Assembly (NCBI GenBank): GCA_032622095.1
Contig: CP136064.1
Location: 176,656,247-176,720,246 of the forward strand
Direction of reading: 5' to 3'
DNA length: 64,000 nt
DNA from: Siphonodentalium dalli
Lineage: Eukaryota; Mollusca; Scaphopoda; Gadilida; Siphonodentaliidae
Positions within the stretch are counted from its first letter, which is position 1, and the number at the start of each line of letters is the position of its first letter. The notes below the pieces were generated by a model that was given only the letters and a program-made list of their open reading frames with translations, ran no database searches and had not been told where the DNA came from. Made by a program: the position numbers and the translations under genes. Below are positions 43,607-55,186 of this stretch, in pieces.

Positions 43607-43802
43607 AAAAAAAACCTCGTTAGCTTGTTTTTTACTACAAAACTCGTCGATATTTTACTACAAAACTCGTAACCTGAAATTACTACATAACTCGTCGATT
43701 TTACTACAAAACTCGTGAGCTACCACAAAACTCGTCGATTGTTACTACATAACTCGTGAGCTACCACAAAACTCGTCAGTTACTACATAACTCGGCGTAA
43801 CA
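43607..43802 (-). repeat. Right inverted arm of the 5.1-kb foldback element
   Basis: Eight subrepeats of TACTACAAAACTCG / TACTACATAACTCG, complementary to the left arm. Ends GGCGTAACA, followed by the CCAAT duplication (43803-43807). Confidence 0.8.
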
Positions 43803-43807
43803 CCAAT

Positions 43808-45841
43808 ATATATTTATATTCTGACCCCCACCCATTGATTTTGTGTGGTGATTTTAATGCAAGGATAGGTAGCCGGTCCGATATTAATGAGGATTGTGAT
43901 GATATTCCCAAACTAAATAATATTGACACTACGGTGAATCAACATGGTATTTCTTTCTTGGATTTCTTGATCGAATCGAAATTTTGTTGTCTGAATGGGC
44001 GACTCAATCCAGAAAATAATAATTACACATCAATTAGTCAGAAAGGGTCAGCTGTTGTTGATTATTTTTGTGTATCTCATGACCGATTATCCCACTTCAA
44101 TGATTTCCGGGTCACTACTCAGACTGTTTTGATTGACAATCACCAATTGCATGGTTATATCAGCCAAGGCAGTAAGCCGCCTGATCACAGTGCGCTGAGC
44201 GTGGTACTTGCCGTTAATCCGTCCTTGCTGACACAAGTAAAATATGATGAGTCTAGACAGGTGCGAATGCCTACCAAATTGAACAAACCATTACCTGGAA
44301 ACTTTTTGGATTCTGACTTCCATTTGGAAAAAAATTCGGAATTGATTCGAGAAATTGAACGTTTGATAGAATCTCAACAAGCAGTTGATGTAACATATGA
44401 TCGTTTTGCGAAACTGATATCAGATGAACTGAAGGATAAGATACCGACTTTTAGAAAATGTACAAAATCTAAAAAGAAATTTAAATATCAAAAACCGTTT
44501 TGGAATGAAAATCTTACCAACTTATGGCACGAAATGAATAATTTGGAGAAAAAGTTTCTGAGATTTAAGACAAAATCGCGCGAAAAACAGAGAGCCCTCT
44601 TATGTTTTAAGGAATCTCGGCGTCTATTCAATGCCAAACTTCGATTTTACGAGCGTCAATATAAACGAGATCTAATGTTAAAAATTGAAATGGATTGCAG
44701 TAACCCCAAATCATTTTGGGACTCCATTAAAAAATTGGGTCCAAATCGCAGCTTTACTATTCCCAATGAAGTATATATAAATGATAATGCATCTACCGCT
44801 ATTTCTAACGACCCCGAAACTGTGCTCAAGGTGTGGAAAGGAGAATTTGAAAAATTATATAATCCCGATCAGACATTGAGTGGTTTTGATGACAGTTTTA
44901 AAAGGGAGATTCTGAGAGAAAAAAGTTTTATAGAGAATAAATTTTTAGATCCCCTATATGAAACTAATCGGAGAGTAAATAGACCCATTACCATTGAGGA
45001 AATTTCCCAAGTTCTAATGAATGCCAAGAATAAAAAGTCTTTCGGTCCAGATAACATCCCATACGAATGTCTAAAATGTGAGAGTGTTAAACCTGTCCTA
45101 CTCAATTTATTTAACTTTATATTTGATACAGGCATATTTCCATCAGTGTGGAGGCAATCTCTGATATGCCCTATACCAAAGGATAAGAGTAGTGATCCAA
45201 GAATCCCATTAAATTACCGAGGAATATCGCTGATGCCTACATGTAGCAAACTTTACAGTTGTTTATTGAATAATAGATTGACTGAATATTTAGAAATGAA
45301 TGAAATTATAGAAGATGAACAGAATGGCTTTAGACCTGGTCGATCATGTTTGGATAATATATTTATGTTATCCTCTCTTATAAGAGGCAAAAAACAGATT
45401 TTTACAACTTTTATAGACTTTAGAAAAGCCTTTGATTGCGTTGACCGAGACATGCTGCTATTTAAGCTACTTAAGGGTGGCTTGGGTGGCAGCATGTACC
45501 AGTCTATCAAAAGCATGTATCAGAACACTTTTTCGCGTGTTCGAATAAATGGCAACATATCAGCACCTTTCAGATGTTTCTTTGGTGTAAAACAAGGCGA
45601 CAGTCTATCCACGACGCTCTTTAACATATTCGTCAACGATCTTATTTCAGATATTAAACATTTAGAAATTGGAGTGAATCTAGAAGAATTCAAGATATCT
45701 TCGCTTATGTATGCTGATGACATTACTTTAATGACTGAGTCAGAAACTGATATGCAAACAATGTTGAACACAGTTCAAAACTGGTGTCGAAAATGGCGCA
45801 TGAAAGTTAATTTAGAAAAAAACGAATGTTGTCCATTTTAG
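43808..45841 (+). pseudogene. Outer LINE ORF2, endonuclease end and RT
   Basis: Continues in register after the foldback element: LILCGDFNARIGS (endonuclease core), SAVVDYFCVS and PPDHSALSV (terminal DHS motif). A long linker follows (KPFWNENLTNLWHEMNNLEK, SFWDSIKKLG). The RT has NKKSFGPDNIPYECLK, NYRGISLMPTCSKLYSC, EDEQNGFRPGRSCLDNIF, TFIDFRKAFDCVDRDML, GVKQGDSLSTTLFNIFVNDL and MYADDITLMTES (YADD near 45710). The frame ends at 45841; the next segment continues one nucleotide out of register from about 45832 (VHFRKKHIQ...). All RT catalytic aspartates are present. Confidence 0.85.
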
Positions 45842-46883
45842 AAAGAAACACATTCAAAGAACTAATTATAGTTTCATTTTCGAAAATCAAGCTGTAAACA
45901 TGACTGATCAATATAAATATCTTGGTGTTATTTTCCATGAGTTTGGTAGTTTCGATATGACAGCTGAAACTCTATCAAAGTCAGCAGGTAGATCCCTCGG
46001 GGCCATCATATCAAATGTTCACACATATAAGGACATATGTTTCAAAACTTTTGGTAAAATTTTCCAAAACTGTGTTAGCCCAATTATGGATTATGCATCT
46101 GGTGTCTGGGGATACAGAAAATACCCCTGTATAGACATGGTTCAAAACCGAGCATTCAGGTATTTCCTTGGCGTCCATCGCTTTTGTCCGCTATTAGCCA
46201 TTGCAGGCGAAATTGGTATCCAAACAAGTAGATTACGCCGATGGGTCAACATGGCTAGACTTTGGAACCATCTTATTAAATTGTCTGATGAACGACTTGT
46301 CAAAAAAGTTTTCTTATGGGATCTCATGGAAATACAAGATGGTTGGAGCGCCAATTTCTCTGATATTCTTACCGAAGCTGGAATGATATCTACCTTTGAA
46401 AATATACAAACATGTAATATTACCGATCTAGAACTGAAACTCTCTCAAATTCGTGCAGATGAATGGCTAGAAAAACTTAACTATATCCCAAAGCTACGAA
46501 CTTACAGATTATACAAGAAAATCTATGAAACTGAGAAATATATCAGTATGAACATTGACAAATCACACCGATCGATCTTGGCTCAATTTCGTTGCGCAAT
46601 ACTTCCGCTGAGAATAGAAACTGGCAGATTTCGAAATGAGAAAGTTGATGAACGAATTTGTACTCTGTGCGATCTGCAAGAAATAGAGGATGAAAGCCAC
46701 TTTCTTTTGCGCTGCCCGCTGTACACACATTTAAGGTCCCGGCTCCTGGATTCTATTCCCGTTGATATTACTATTACTAATGAAAATAACAACGCATTGA
46801 CTGAATTAATTTCATATCCACGTCAGTTAGCAAAATTCCTTTTTGATGCCTTTATGAAAAGAAAAAATTGTCTCTATAAATAA
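45832..46883 (+). pseudogene. Outer LINE ORF2, C-terminal part
   Basis: After a 1-nt frameshift: VHFRKKH, FIFENQAVNMTDQYKYLGVIF, SPIMDYASGVWGYRK, NRAFRYFLGVHRFCPLLAI and the tail AILPLRIETGRFRNEKVDER, then ICTLCDLQEIEDESHF and LLRCP (Cys-x2-Cys...His-x4-Cys). Stop at 46881-46883. The single lesion suggests this LINE copy is young or the base is a sequencing error. Confidence 0.8.
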
Positions 46884-47160
46884 CTATTGGAATGGTAAAC
46901 TCCATATTATATATAATTGTTAAAGATCACTCTCATGAAATATATGACTTTTCCGACATATAGATACGGATGAACGATAATCCCAAGAATTTTCAATGCA
47001 ATGCCTCTGAACATTACATCACACGCATGCAATTACATACTATAAGCGTGACTTATAGTCCCCATGTGGCCGGGTGCAATATCATTATTTGTTTATGTAA
47101 TATATTTATGTATTGTAGATGCACATGTCACGTTAATAAAAGATTATCTCTCTCTCTCTC
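46884..47160 (+). other. Outer LINE 3' UTR and tail
   Basis: AT-rich, ending 'cacgttaataaaagattatc' followed by (TC)n at 47146-47162. The flanking sequence from 47161 matches repeat X, which fixes the LINE's 3' junction. Confidence 0.55.
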
Positions 47161-47205
47161 TCTACACTTTCGAAACCGGACAAACCCTTGAACAGATTCC
47201 CATGC
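47161..47205 (+). repeat. Right part of dispersed repeat X
   Basis: 'acactttcgaaaccggacaaaccctt' then 'gaacagattcccat' matches, inverted, 50655-50700 at about 95% by eye. In the 50-kb copy this block directly adjoins the part found here at 36640-36700, so the two X pieces were contiguous before the LINE arrived. Confidence 0.6.
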
Positions 47206-47221
47206 ATCAAATATATATATA

Positions 47222-50040
47222 TACTAGCAGGGTTACCCGGCGTTGCCCAGGTTAATGTATGCTGTGGATATTTGTTGGGAATAGAGAATGCTCTTGCTTA
47301 AAGTGTTATACGTTTTCTCATAAATTGTATATTCAAATAGCATCACAAAACAAAATTATTACAGTCATGGAATATAAGTAGTGGCTCACCTTGTCAATTG
47401 TCATTCTGTTTATCGCGATTAATCCGTTCCACCAATAATGAAGTATTTATTTATTTACAACTGCGTATACATTAGACGTTATAATATGATACATGAACAT
47501 CATAAACACATTTGTTCGATAAAAGATGATAATTGGGTTTTACATATTGAGATGTATCAATCAATCTAGTGGGTTGGACTAAGATCTAGAGGACACCTGG
47601 CTATCATATCTCCATGAAGATACAGATGTTTCAAAGAAATTTCCAGGTGCTCCTCTGTTCATGGTGCTATATATTGGCTAAATATTCTTAGTTTAAACGA
47701 AATGTTGCTGCGCACATATCAGCTACATGTGCCAGGCACAGAGCGAGATTTTGAGTTGTTTATGTCAGTCGATGAGTCTGTACTAAAACCCTTGTCAGAT
47801 GTCAGTATTGGTAGGATCCTGAAAAGTCTTGTGCTACTAACTGCATTTTCTTGTATATCAGAAGAAACTATATTTGACTGCACACTAGTGGTGACCACTA
47901 TTTTTGAACAGGCCTTCCATATCTCTTGACAAATTGTAACTTTTTGTGGAAACTGTATTGAATGGAACAGACTAAATTTGTTATTATATATATGCAATCC
48001 TCTGACGGTTCGAGGTCTCTCAGTTTGCACGAATATATGTATATCTTCAGTAGAATGATAAATATACGTTTAATGCTTCTTCTAGTTATCTCTTTTTGCT
48101 AGCTCATTGTGTGAATGCCTTGATTGTCATTCCCATATAAATATGACTGTTAAGAAGATACAATTGTTCAAGTGACTTATGTGGGTCACCATATGTCGGG
48201 ATTGTGAAATGTGAACGCCCAACTACTTAAAATGATATGGAGATGGCCTGGCGACTGTATATAACTTATATGTGGATATCGGCGAATAGCATTCTTATCA
48301 ATGATAGTGCATATCCGCTCGCCATCCGTGACGCAAACGACACCAAATGTGATTTAATTCATGGTATATCATTAGAGAAAAACGTGTATGAATTTGGTGG
48401 AATTTGGTTTATTAAATCAATTGCTGATGCAACGCTGACTCGAACAACGCCATATTGCGAAGGTGATTATGTATTCGTTTGGTGGAAATCAGCGACAAAA
48501 CTATTTCACCATATTTTTTTAATTTCCCCTCCCACCAACAGCGTCATTTCAGAAAATTTTAACCCGCACCATTATCTTCCTTGTAAAAAGTTACCCCTCT
48601 TAGAACGCCTTGGTGCCATCTCGATTGTACCGCGTGAAGTTATTATAGAACGCACACAGACAGACAAAAAGACAGACAGACAGCACGATTTTATTTCTTG
48701 TATCATTTGAGAAGAACGTGTCTGAATTTGATGGTAATTGGTACTAAAAATATTTTGTATCAATTTTGGTGACCCTCCCGTCCCTATTTCGGACTCAAGC
48801 TGCACACACTAAGACTCATTAGAGATTAGAGATGCATATATATGAAATTGGTGAAAATTGGCGAGTATACAAATTCGTATCAAATTTAAGGTCCCCATAT
48901 CTCTCACCCATAGGGCACCAATTTGGTGTATCTAAACCACACGATAAGATTCATCGTATCACGGAGGGGAATATGTATCAATCTGGTTGAAATCGGCACT
49001 AAACATATAGATATAATTGTTTGTGTCCCTCTCATCTCTATACACCACTGACTCGAATGGCCCCACTTGTGACATCCTTAAACCACACGATTACACTCCT
49101 GATATCATGGAGATGATTGTTTATAAGTTTGGTGATAATCGGCGACTAAACAATTTTTTTTATCAAATTTGGTGCCAATCCCTCCCCTCTCCATCTCCCA
49201 CCCAAACAGCACCACTGTGGCGTCTTTAAATCACGATTAGATTCCTCGTATCATGGATAAGAACGTGTATCAATTTGGTGGAAATTGGCGCTAAAAATAT
49301 TGTGCATCAATTTTGGTGCCCCTGTCCCTTTCAATGCAACCCTGGCTCGAATGAGGCCGCATTTGACAGATAAAAGCCACACCATTAGACTCCTCATACC
49401 ATGGGGATGATTTTGTATAAGTGTGGTGGCAATCGGCGACTTATTATCAAATTTAGTGACCGCCCCCTCCCAATCTCTCATTCAAAAACAACAATTTGGC
49501 GTTGTTAAATCGCACAATTAGATTCCTTGTATCACGAAGAAGAATATATATCAATTTGGTGGAAATCGGCGCTAAAATAAGTTTTATCAATTTTGGTGCC
49601 CCTCTCCCCTTCCGTTCATCCCTGTCTCAAACGACGCCACTTTTGACATATTTAAAGCACACCGTTGGATTCTTCATATCATGGGAATGATTATATGTAA
49701 GTTTCGTGGCAATCGGCGACAGAAAAAAACATCTGCCCCCCCCCCCCTTCCGGGCACACCGGACGCGAACGGCGCGACTTTTGCCATATTTAAACCACGC
49801 CATTAGATTCCTCATTTTATGGGGATGATTATATATAAGTTTGGTGGCAATCGGCGACAAATTTTTTTTCTGCCCCTCCCCCTTTTCTGCCCCTGACAAC
49901 AACGGCGTCACTTTAGAAAATTCTAACCCCGACCATTATCTTTCTCGTAAAAAGCTACTCCTAGTAGACCCCTTTGGCATCATCTAGATGGTCCCCTGTG
50001 AATTTCTATAGAACACAGACAGACAGACAGACAGACAGAC
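47222..50040 (+). mobile_element. RTE-associated-looking element with degenerate ~150-bp repeats
   Basis: It starts 'actagcagggttacccggcgt', a phrase resembling conserved ends of RTE-related elements in many animals. It ends in (CAGA)n (50016-50040), then 'ttcgcaaatatagatat' and a long (AT)n to 50100. From about 48240 the body consists of roughly ten diverged units containing 'ttagattcctcgtatcatgg-ga', 'tataagtttggtggaaatcggcgac' and 'tatcaaatttggtgcccctccc'. The 157-codon frame at 48237 translates one such unit. No RT domain is visible, so it is non-autonomous. Confidence 0.45.
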
Positions 50041-50052
50041 ATTCGCAAATAT

Positions 50053-50100
<48 letters not shown>

Positions 50101-50104
<4 letters not shown>

Positions 50105-50204
50105 ATTAACTGTCATGTGGACCGAAGGGTTTTACATACAAGTTATGTCCACTTACCTCACCGTTACATCTCCATAAAAATAGTCCACATGACAGTTAAT
50201 CCTT
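50101..50204. mobile_element. 104-bp hairpin element
   Basis: Perfect 22-bp inverted ends beginning AAGGATTAACTGTCATGTGG around an unpaired ~60-bp centre, inserted in (AT)n/TATA sequence. Non-coding. Confidence 0.7.
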
Positions 50205-50574
50205 ATATTTATATACATTTAGCGAAAAAGCCGCTTTTGTAAATATATTTAAATCGAAAAGTGTATCGTGACAAGATCAGCCCAAAATACCCAATAGCAC
50301 CCTTGGCAAAAGTTAATAGGAACAATTTCTCTTCATGTTGAAACCCGATGATGTATTAAGTCAATCCTGCGCGAGTCAAAATGCGCCTAAAGCATTACGC
50401 GTTCGTCTTTCCAAACCTAATGACGTATCGATGGTGTTATTAGCTTGGTGTTATGAGGCGTTACGCATTCACCGAGAAATAACTGCAACTAGCCACGTGG
50501 GCGCCGACCAATCAGAATGCTGGATTTAGTGATGACAACACTTAGTGTGTAAATATATATATATATATATATTA
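50205..50574. other. No gene; possible SINE-like segment
   Basis: The GC-moderate part at 50330-50530 ('cgatgatgtattaagtcaatcctgcgcgag', in parts) has no A/B box. A TA microsatellite lies at about 50553-50572. Confidence 0.3.
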
Positions 50575-50935
50575 CTGCAGAATTTCAATGTCACACTGAT
50601 TCATCATGTCTGTGAGACCTCAATAGGGTAAATTCTGCAGAGCTAGCTACTATATTTGATGGGAATCTGTTCAAGGGTGTGTCCGGTTTCGAAAGTGTGC
50701 ACGTATTCATATATATCTTACACGTATCGATACGAGAGATACACCAATAAAAGGTGTGAATATGGTCTAAATAACTGGGTATGTGGCATTATCTTATACA
50801 CAGGAGATATTGACGAATTTTGATAGAATTGAGTCTATGCTCAATATAGGTCCGATCTATATAAACCTTGTATTAAGGTATATGCTCATGGTAGTGTTGT
50901 TGCACCAGGGGACCTGTGGCCTAGATTACTATAAT
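50575..50935 (-). repeat. Dispersed repeat X, intact copy
   Basis: Contains, inverted, every X block found at 36035-36700 and 47161-47205 without the insertions there. It therefore serves as the empty-site reference for the TTAA MITE (single TTAA at 50873-50876) and for the LINE insertion. Confidence 0.65.
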
Positions 50936-50992
50936 CACACATAATCTCATCGCAGATACTGACATGTCGTCAACATAAAACGTCTGTCGTGA

Positions 50993-51511
50993 TACGGGCG
51001 GCGTTGGCGTTGGGTATACTGTTAAAATATTCATCTCCGTCAAAAACCGCCACAAACAGAAAGAATAGTAAAATATAGACAGACTTTATTCTTATACCAA
51101 TAAGAAATATGGCATAAACAGTATGTTATTGTCAATTGTTTTCCCTTTGTTATGTAAACAAAAGCAAAAAACGTTACGTTTCCTGGCTTTTGTTTAGATC
51201 CGGATATGGTAAACATAAAGAGCGTTATTTGTTATTGTTTTCCTGATATGGAAATAATAAAGAGCGTTTATATCATTTTTGTGTGATTAACCAATAGAAT
51301 TGCGCTGTGTTATGTAAACAGAAGCACAACTTCTGTAACACGAACAGGCTCTTGTTTACGTACACCATCGTACGTCCTGACAATATAATATGTACGCGCT
51401 GATTATGTTTGGCATATGAACAAAACTATATTTATTTTAATATTCCTTCTGTTGATGGCGATTTGAACAAATATGAATATTTCTGCAACGAACGCCGCCC
51501 GTGCCTTTTAA
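50993..51511. mobile_element. TTAA-type MITE, copy B (uninterrupted)
   Basis: 'acgggcggcgttggcg' at the left and 'cgaacgccgcccgtgcct' then TTAA at the right are inverted. The interior matches copy A (32809-33732) but has a single TTA at 51126-51128 where A carries the 413-bp Harbinger-like insertion. The left terminal few bases are lost. Confidence 0.65.
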
Positions 51512-52639
51512 TATATATAGTTCGGGAGCAGTAGGCTACACATACAATCATAAACTGGAAGTGGAAACAAGTATATTGATGTGGTAAGCGACATGTGGTA
51601 AGCGAGGAGCCAAAACAAAAAAAAGATATGTGTCATGAAAATGAACTGGGTGATGAATACCATCTATATACGGGTATAATACATACCCGGACACTTATGG
51701 AATCCATGCACCATCTGACGCTATTCGGCCTGGACAGGACGGGTTGGGACGTGACCCTAATCTTGACCATAACTTGACCATGACGGTAGTCCTGACCCTA
51801 ACCTGGAGGGTACGTACGGATCGGGACCATAATCCTAAGTTCACTATATATAAACCTCTCTATCCACGACGACCGGGACGGTATATCCAAGTGATGGACT
51901 TGGTGGAGCGGGAGGGTAATGACACTAACCCTCTTCCTAACGATAATCGGAACAGTATACTGGTCGGAACGGGATCCTGACCCTGACCCAAACACTGAAC
52001 CGAACCAGAAGGAGACGGTTTAGGACCCTGACTCAGATTATAACCGGATCGGGTCGGGACAGGACCCTATAACCATATACAATAACTGTAACATGTAACC
52101 GGAACGTGTCGGGCTTCCGTAGTTCGATTTATTAGAATATTCGACTTTTCATCTCGAATTTTCGACTTTTTATCTCGAACATTCGATTTTTTATCATGAA
52201 TTTTCGACTTTTAACAAAAATGTAACTGGCAGTACAGCTAGGGCTTCCGTATTCTAATAATCACTTTGCCATATTATTGCGACTTCCTCAACTGTTATGA
52301 AAAACAAATTGTGTATTGTATATGTTAAGAAATGTTTCCACTTGGAGTCAGGAATATAAATTCAAGAACTGCTAGTTTGATTTAAACATTTTATTTCATA
52401 ATATGGTTACAGATATTGGGGGATTGGAGGACAAGTTCCTAAACATAGATGAACCTCAGCTCCCACAAGCATGCAGAATGTATATAACAACATTTAACAA
52501 CAAGAGTAGTGCAATACAATATATTTGGTATGGCGGGTGGATGCATATATACTATGACTATGGTGAACATAGTATATATATGGTGTTAATAAGGGTCCTA
52601 CTAAAACCCGACCGCACCCGACCGGACCCGACCGCACCC
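51512..52639. other. Simple-sequence rich, no gene
   Basis: Degenerate GACCCTGACC / GGACCGGGAC runs (51720-52100), a ~21-bp 'attttcgactttttatctcga' repeat (52125-52220), and a 10-bp ACCCGACCGG microsatellite (52605-52655). Nothing coding is supported. Confidence 0.5.
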
Positions 52640-53560
52640 GACCGGACCGCCCCCAGGGGTCCGAGCGAGATGGGGTTTGCACTATCGTGTACAATGGACC
52701 TGAATGTACCAAAGTTCCAATCCCCAAGTCGACAGCTCGAGCGGACACGGCACTGTTAACCCCTGACTTGCGGCCGTTTCCGCCAGGTACGGGAAATCCG
52801 ATAAGGCGCCGACCGCACCCCCCCTGACTTCCTGACCACGGAAATGGACATTATATCACGAGGTGAATACCCATATGCATCAATGGGCGATCGGACAAGT
52901 CACTAGCTGCAGCGGAAGTGAATAAATTAACCCATACGCTGCTGCCGAATTCGCTATAAATGTACGCAAAAACGCCGAAATTATCACCCGCCGACCGGAC
53001 CACCCCTAGGGGTCCGAGCGAGATGGTGTCTGCATTATCGTGTAGATTTGGACCCGAATGTACCAAAGTTCCAATCCCCAAGTCGATAGCTCGAGCGGAC
53101 ACGGCACTGTTAACCCCTGACTTGCGGCCGTTTCCGCCAGGTACGGGAAATCCGATAACGCGCCGACCGCACCTCCCCTGACTGCCTGACCACGGAAATG
53201 AACATTATATCATGAAATGAATACCCATATGCATCCATGGGCGATCTGACAAGTCGCTAGCTGCAGCGGAAGTGAATAAATTAACCCATACGCTGCTGCC
53301 GAATTCGTTATAAATGTACCCCAAAAACGCCGAAATTAACACCCGCCGACCGGACCGCCCCCACGGGTCCGATCGATATGGGGTTTGCACTATCGTGTAG
53401 AATGGACCCGAATTTACCCCTGACTTGCGGCCGTTTCCGCCAGGTACTGGAAATCCGATAAGGCGCCGACCGCACCTCCCCTGACGCCTGACCACGGAAA
53501 TGGACATTATATCATGGAGTGAATAACCATATGCATCCATGGGCGATCGGCGTAAATGAG
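52640..53560. repeat. Tandem repeat, ~354-bp unit, 2.5 copies
   Basis: Anchors 'tatcgtgta' at 52683, 53036 and 53391 give the period. Shared blocks include 'gacttgcggccgtttccgcc', 'ggaaatccgataaggcgcc', 'tgcatccatgggcgatc' and 'aacccatacgctgctgccg'. The third unit lacks ~65 bp. The open frames on both strands repeat with the unit. Confidence 0.75.
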
Positions 53561-54720
53561 TAAATTAGCGATGGTGACGTAATAAAGATCGAGATATGTG
53601 TCATGTATAGATCTACAGTTCCCCCGAGTCACGGCTTTAAATCAATGGCGATGAGGTATATATATCCTTCGGTAATAAAGTTTCCACATCCAGTTGTTAT
53701 ATTGCGCTGCGATAATAAGATAACATCAGCTAATGTTTAGTCCGATCCGCCCATAATTTACGAATGAACGGAAATGTGTAGTTATCAACGTCAGAATCCT
53801 TTCCGGTTGTCGGATGAACCATGACCCACATCGTATCGGCCTTTGTTATTTAAAGCCCCTGGCAGCAATTAAAACCAAGAAGCGACTTGAAATTATCCCG
53901 GTCCTGTCTCCGACGATCAAAATGAAATTTAGGTCGATAGATATACAGTAGATACGTTTACACGCAATGTGTGCCATTGGAAAAAAAATATTCAGGTCAC
54001 CTAATTAATAAGAGTGGCATCTTGATTTTCCTTCATCATGGCACAATATTTATAGGTGAATAATATGGATGAAGGAAAAAGACACATTTTGTTATTTGTT
54101 TACGTTTAATTTCACGAGCTTTCGATAGACATCGCGACCTTTATGAAGAGGATATAGTGTGTAAAGTATACATGTATGAAGATGTTGACCCCCTCCCCTG
54201 GAATCCGGCGTAAAACAGACCTCGGCATTCGGAATAATCCACAACAGAGAGAATGAATCCCGAGTACTCGTTAACTAAATTTATTGAAAATAAACTTAGG
54301 AATGAACCAAAAGTTGACATTATACATTGCAATTAGTCTCCATATTGGCAAGTAATGATTTGATTTAGCAGCTTGACTGGAACCATTTTTTTCATGTAGG
54401 TCAATAGACAGTTTGACAGGAAATATTTTCAAAAAAAAAAATAAAAAATTCCGGTTTATCTAGACTAACTGCAAATGGCTGCCAAAACTAAAATATGCAA
54501 TGAAAAATGTTTTGTTAATTTTCTCGCAGATAGTCATGATTTCAGATGGTAGACTGGGAGCATACCCTAGTTATGTGCATCCTTTGAAACGTGAGATTCT
54601 GATAATTCACGTCGGTTGATGTACAATTAATTAAGCTGCACTAGACGCCCGATTGTCCTCTTTTTATTGCGATGAAAAAGCAGTTTTCATCTGTTTTGAT
54701 GAGAAGAATATGTGCTGAAC
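53561..54720. other. No feature recognised
   Basis: AT-rich, with no motif-bearing frame, paired ends or tandem structure noticed. Confidence 0.35.
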
Positions 54721-55186
54721 TATGGAATCCTATTACGGCCACTTGCTAATGGCGCTTTCGGCGCACTTTTTGTCGCTTTCGGCGCATCGCGCCGAAAGCG
54801 CCGAAAGCGACAAAATGTGCGCCGATTGGCGCACTTTTTGTCGCTTTCGGCGCTTTCGGCGCGCGCGCCGAAAGCGACAAAAAGTGCGCCATTAGCGTTG
54901 TTTCGGCGCGCGCCGAAAGCGCCGAAAGCGACAAAATGTGCGCCGATCGGCGCACTTTTTGTCGCTTTCGGCGCTTTCGGCGCGCGCGCCGAAAGCGACA
55001 AAAAGTGCGCCATTAGCGTTGTTTCGGCGCGCGCCGAAAGCGCCGAAAGCGACAAAATGTGCGCCGATCGGCGCACTTTTTGTCGCTTTCGGCGCTTTCG
55101 GCGCACCGCGCCGAAAGCGACAGAAAGTGCGCCATTAGCGCGGTGCGCAATTAGGGCATTCGGCGCGGTGCGCCATTAGCGCATGT
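54721..55186. mobile_element. GGCGCTTTC palindrome array, copy 1
   Basis: Starts TATGGAATCCTATTACGG, then 'ccacttgctaatggcgc'. After that it consists almost entirely of GGCGCTTTC units and their complement GAAAGCGCC, punctuated by CACTTTTTGTCGC and 'gccattagcg'. Orientation switches about every 30-60 bp, so many nested hairpins are possible. The right terminus is replaced by 'gcgccattagcgcatgtatac'. The open frames here are translation artefacts. Confidence 0.75.

Larger units (their letters stand above)
38707..43802. mobile_element. 5.1-kb foldback element carrying another LINE
   Basis: Inverted arms of ~195 bp (38707-38905 and 43607-43802) both start TGTTACGCCGAGTTATGTAG. A 5-bp duplication CCAAT flanks it (38702-38706 and 43803-43807; 6 bp if the shared A is counted). 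Each arm is made of eight to ten ~18-25 bp subrepeats with the core CGAGTT(A/T)TGT(A/G)GTA. Insert plus one duplication is 5101 bp, and the LINE frame is exactly restored across it. Between the arms are ~0.5 kb of unassigned sequence and a second LINE. No DNA transposase is visible, so it must have been mobilised in trans. Confidence 0.8.
37400..47160 (+). mobile_element. Outer two-ORF LINE (APE type), interrupted
   Basis: About 4.7 kb of LINE lies on either side of a 5.1-kb insertion (38707-43802). The order is: leader, ORF1 (37504-38250), endonuclease/RT ORF2 (from 38251 or 38275, to 46883), a 3' UTR, and a tail near 'gttaataaaagattatctctctc' (47127-47162). The 5' limit is approximate; it follows the hAT-like MITE. 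ORF2 has one visible frameshift of its own. The combination of RRM-like ORF1, APE endonuclease and a CCHC-like C-terminus fits the I/Nimb or L1/Tx1 groups; I cannot place it more precisely. Confidence 0.75.

Noticed and set aside
48237-48710. 157-codon plus-strand open frame
   Set aside because: It covers one unit of a degenerate repeat whose other units do not keep the frame open.
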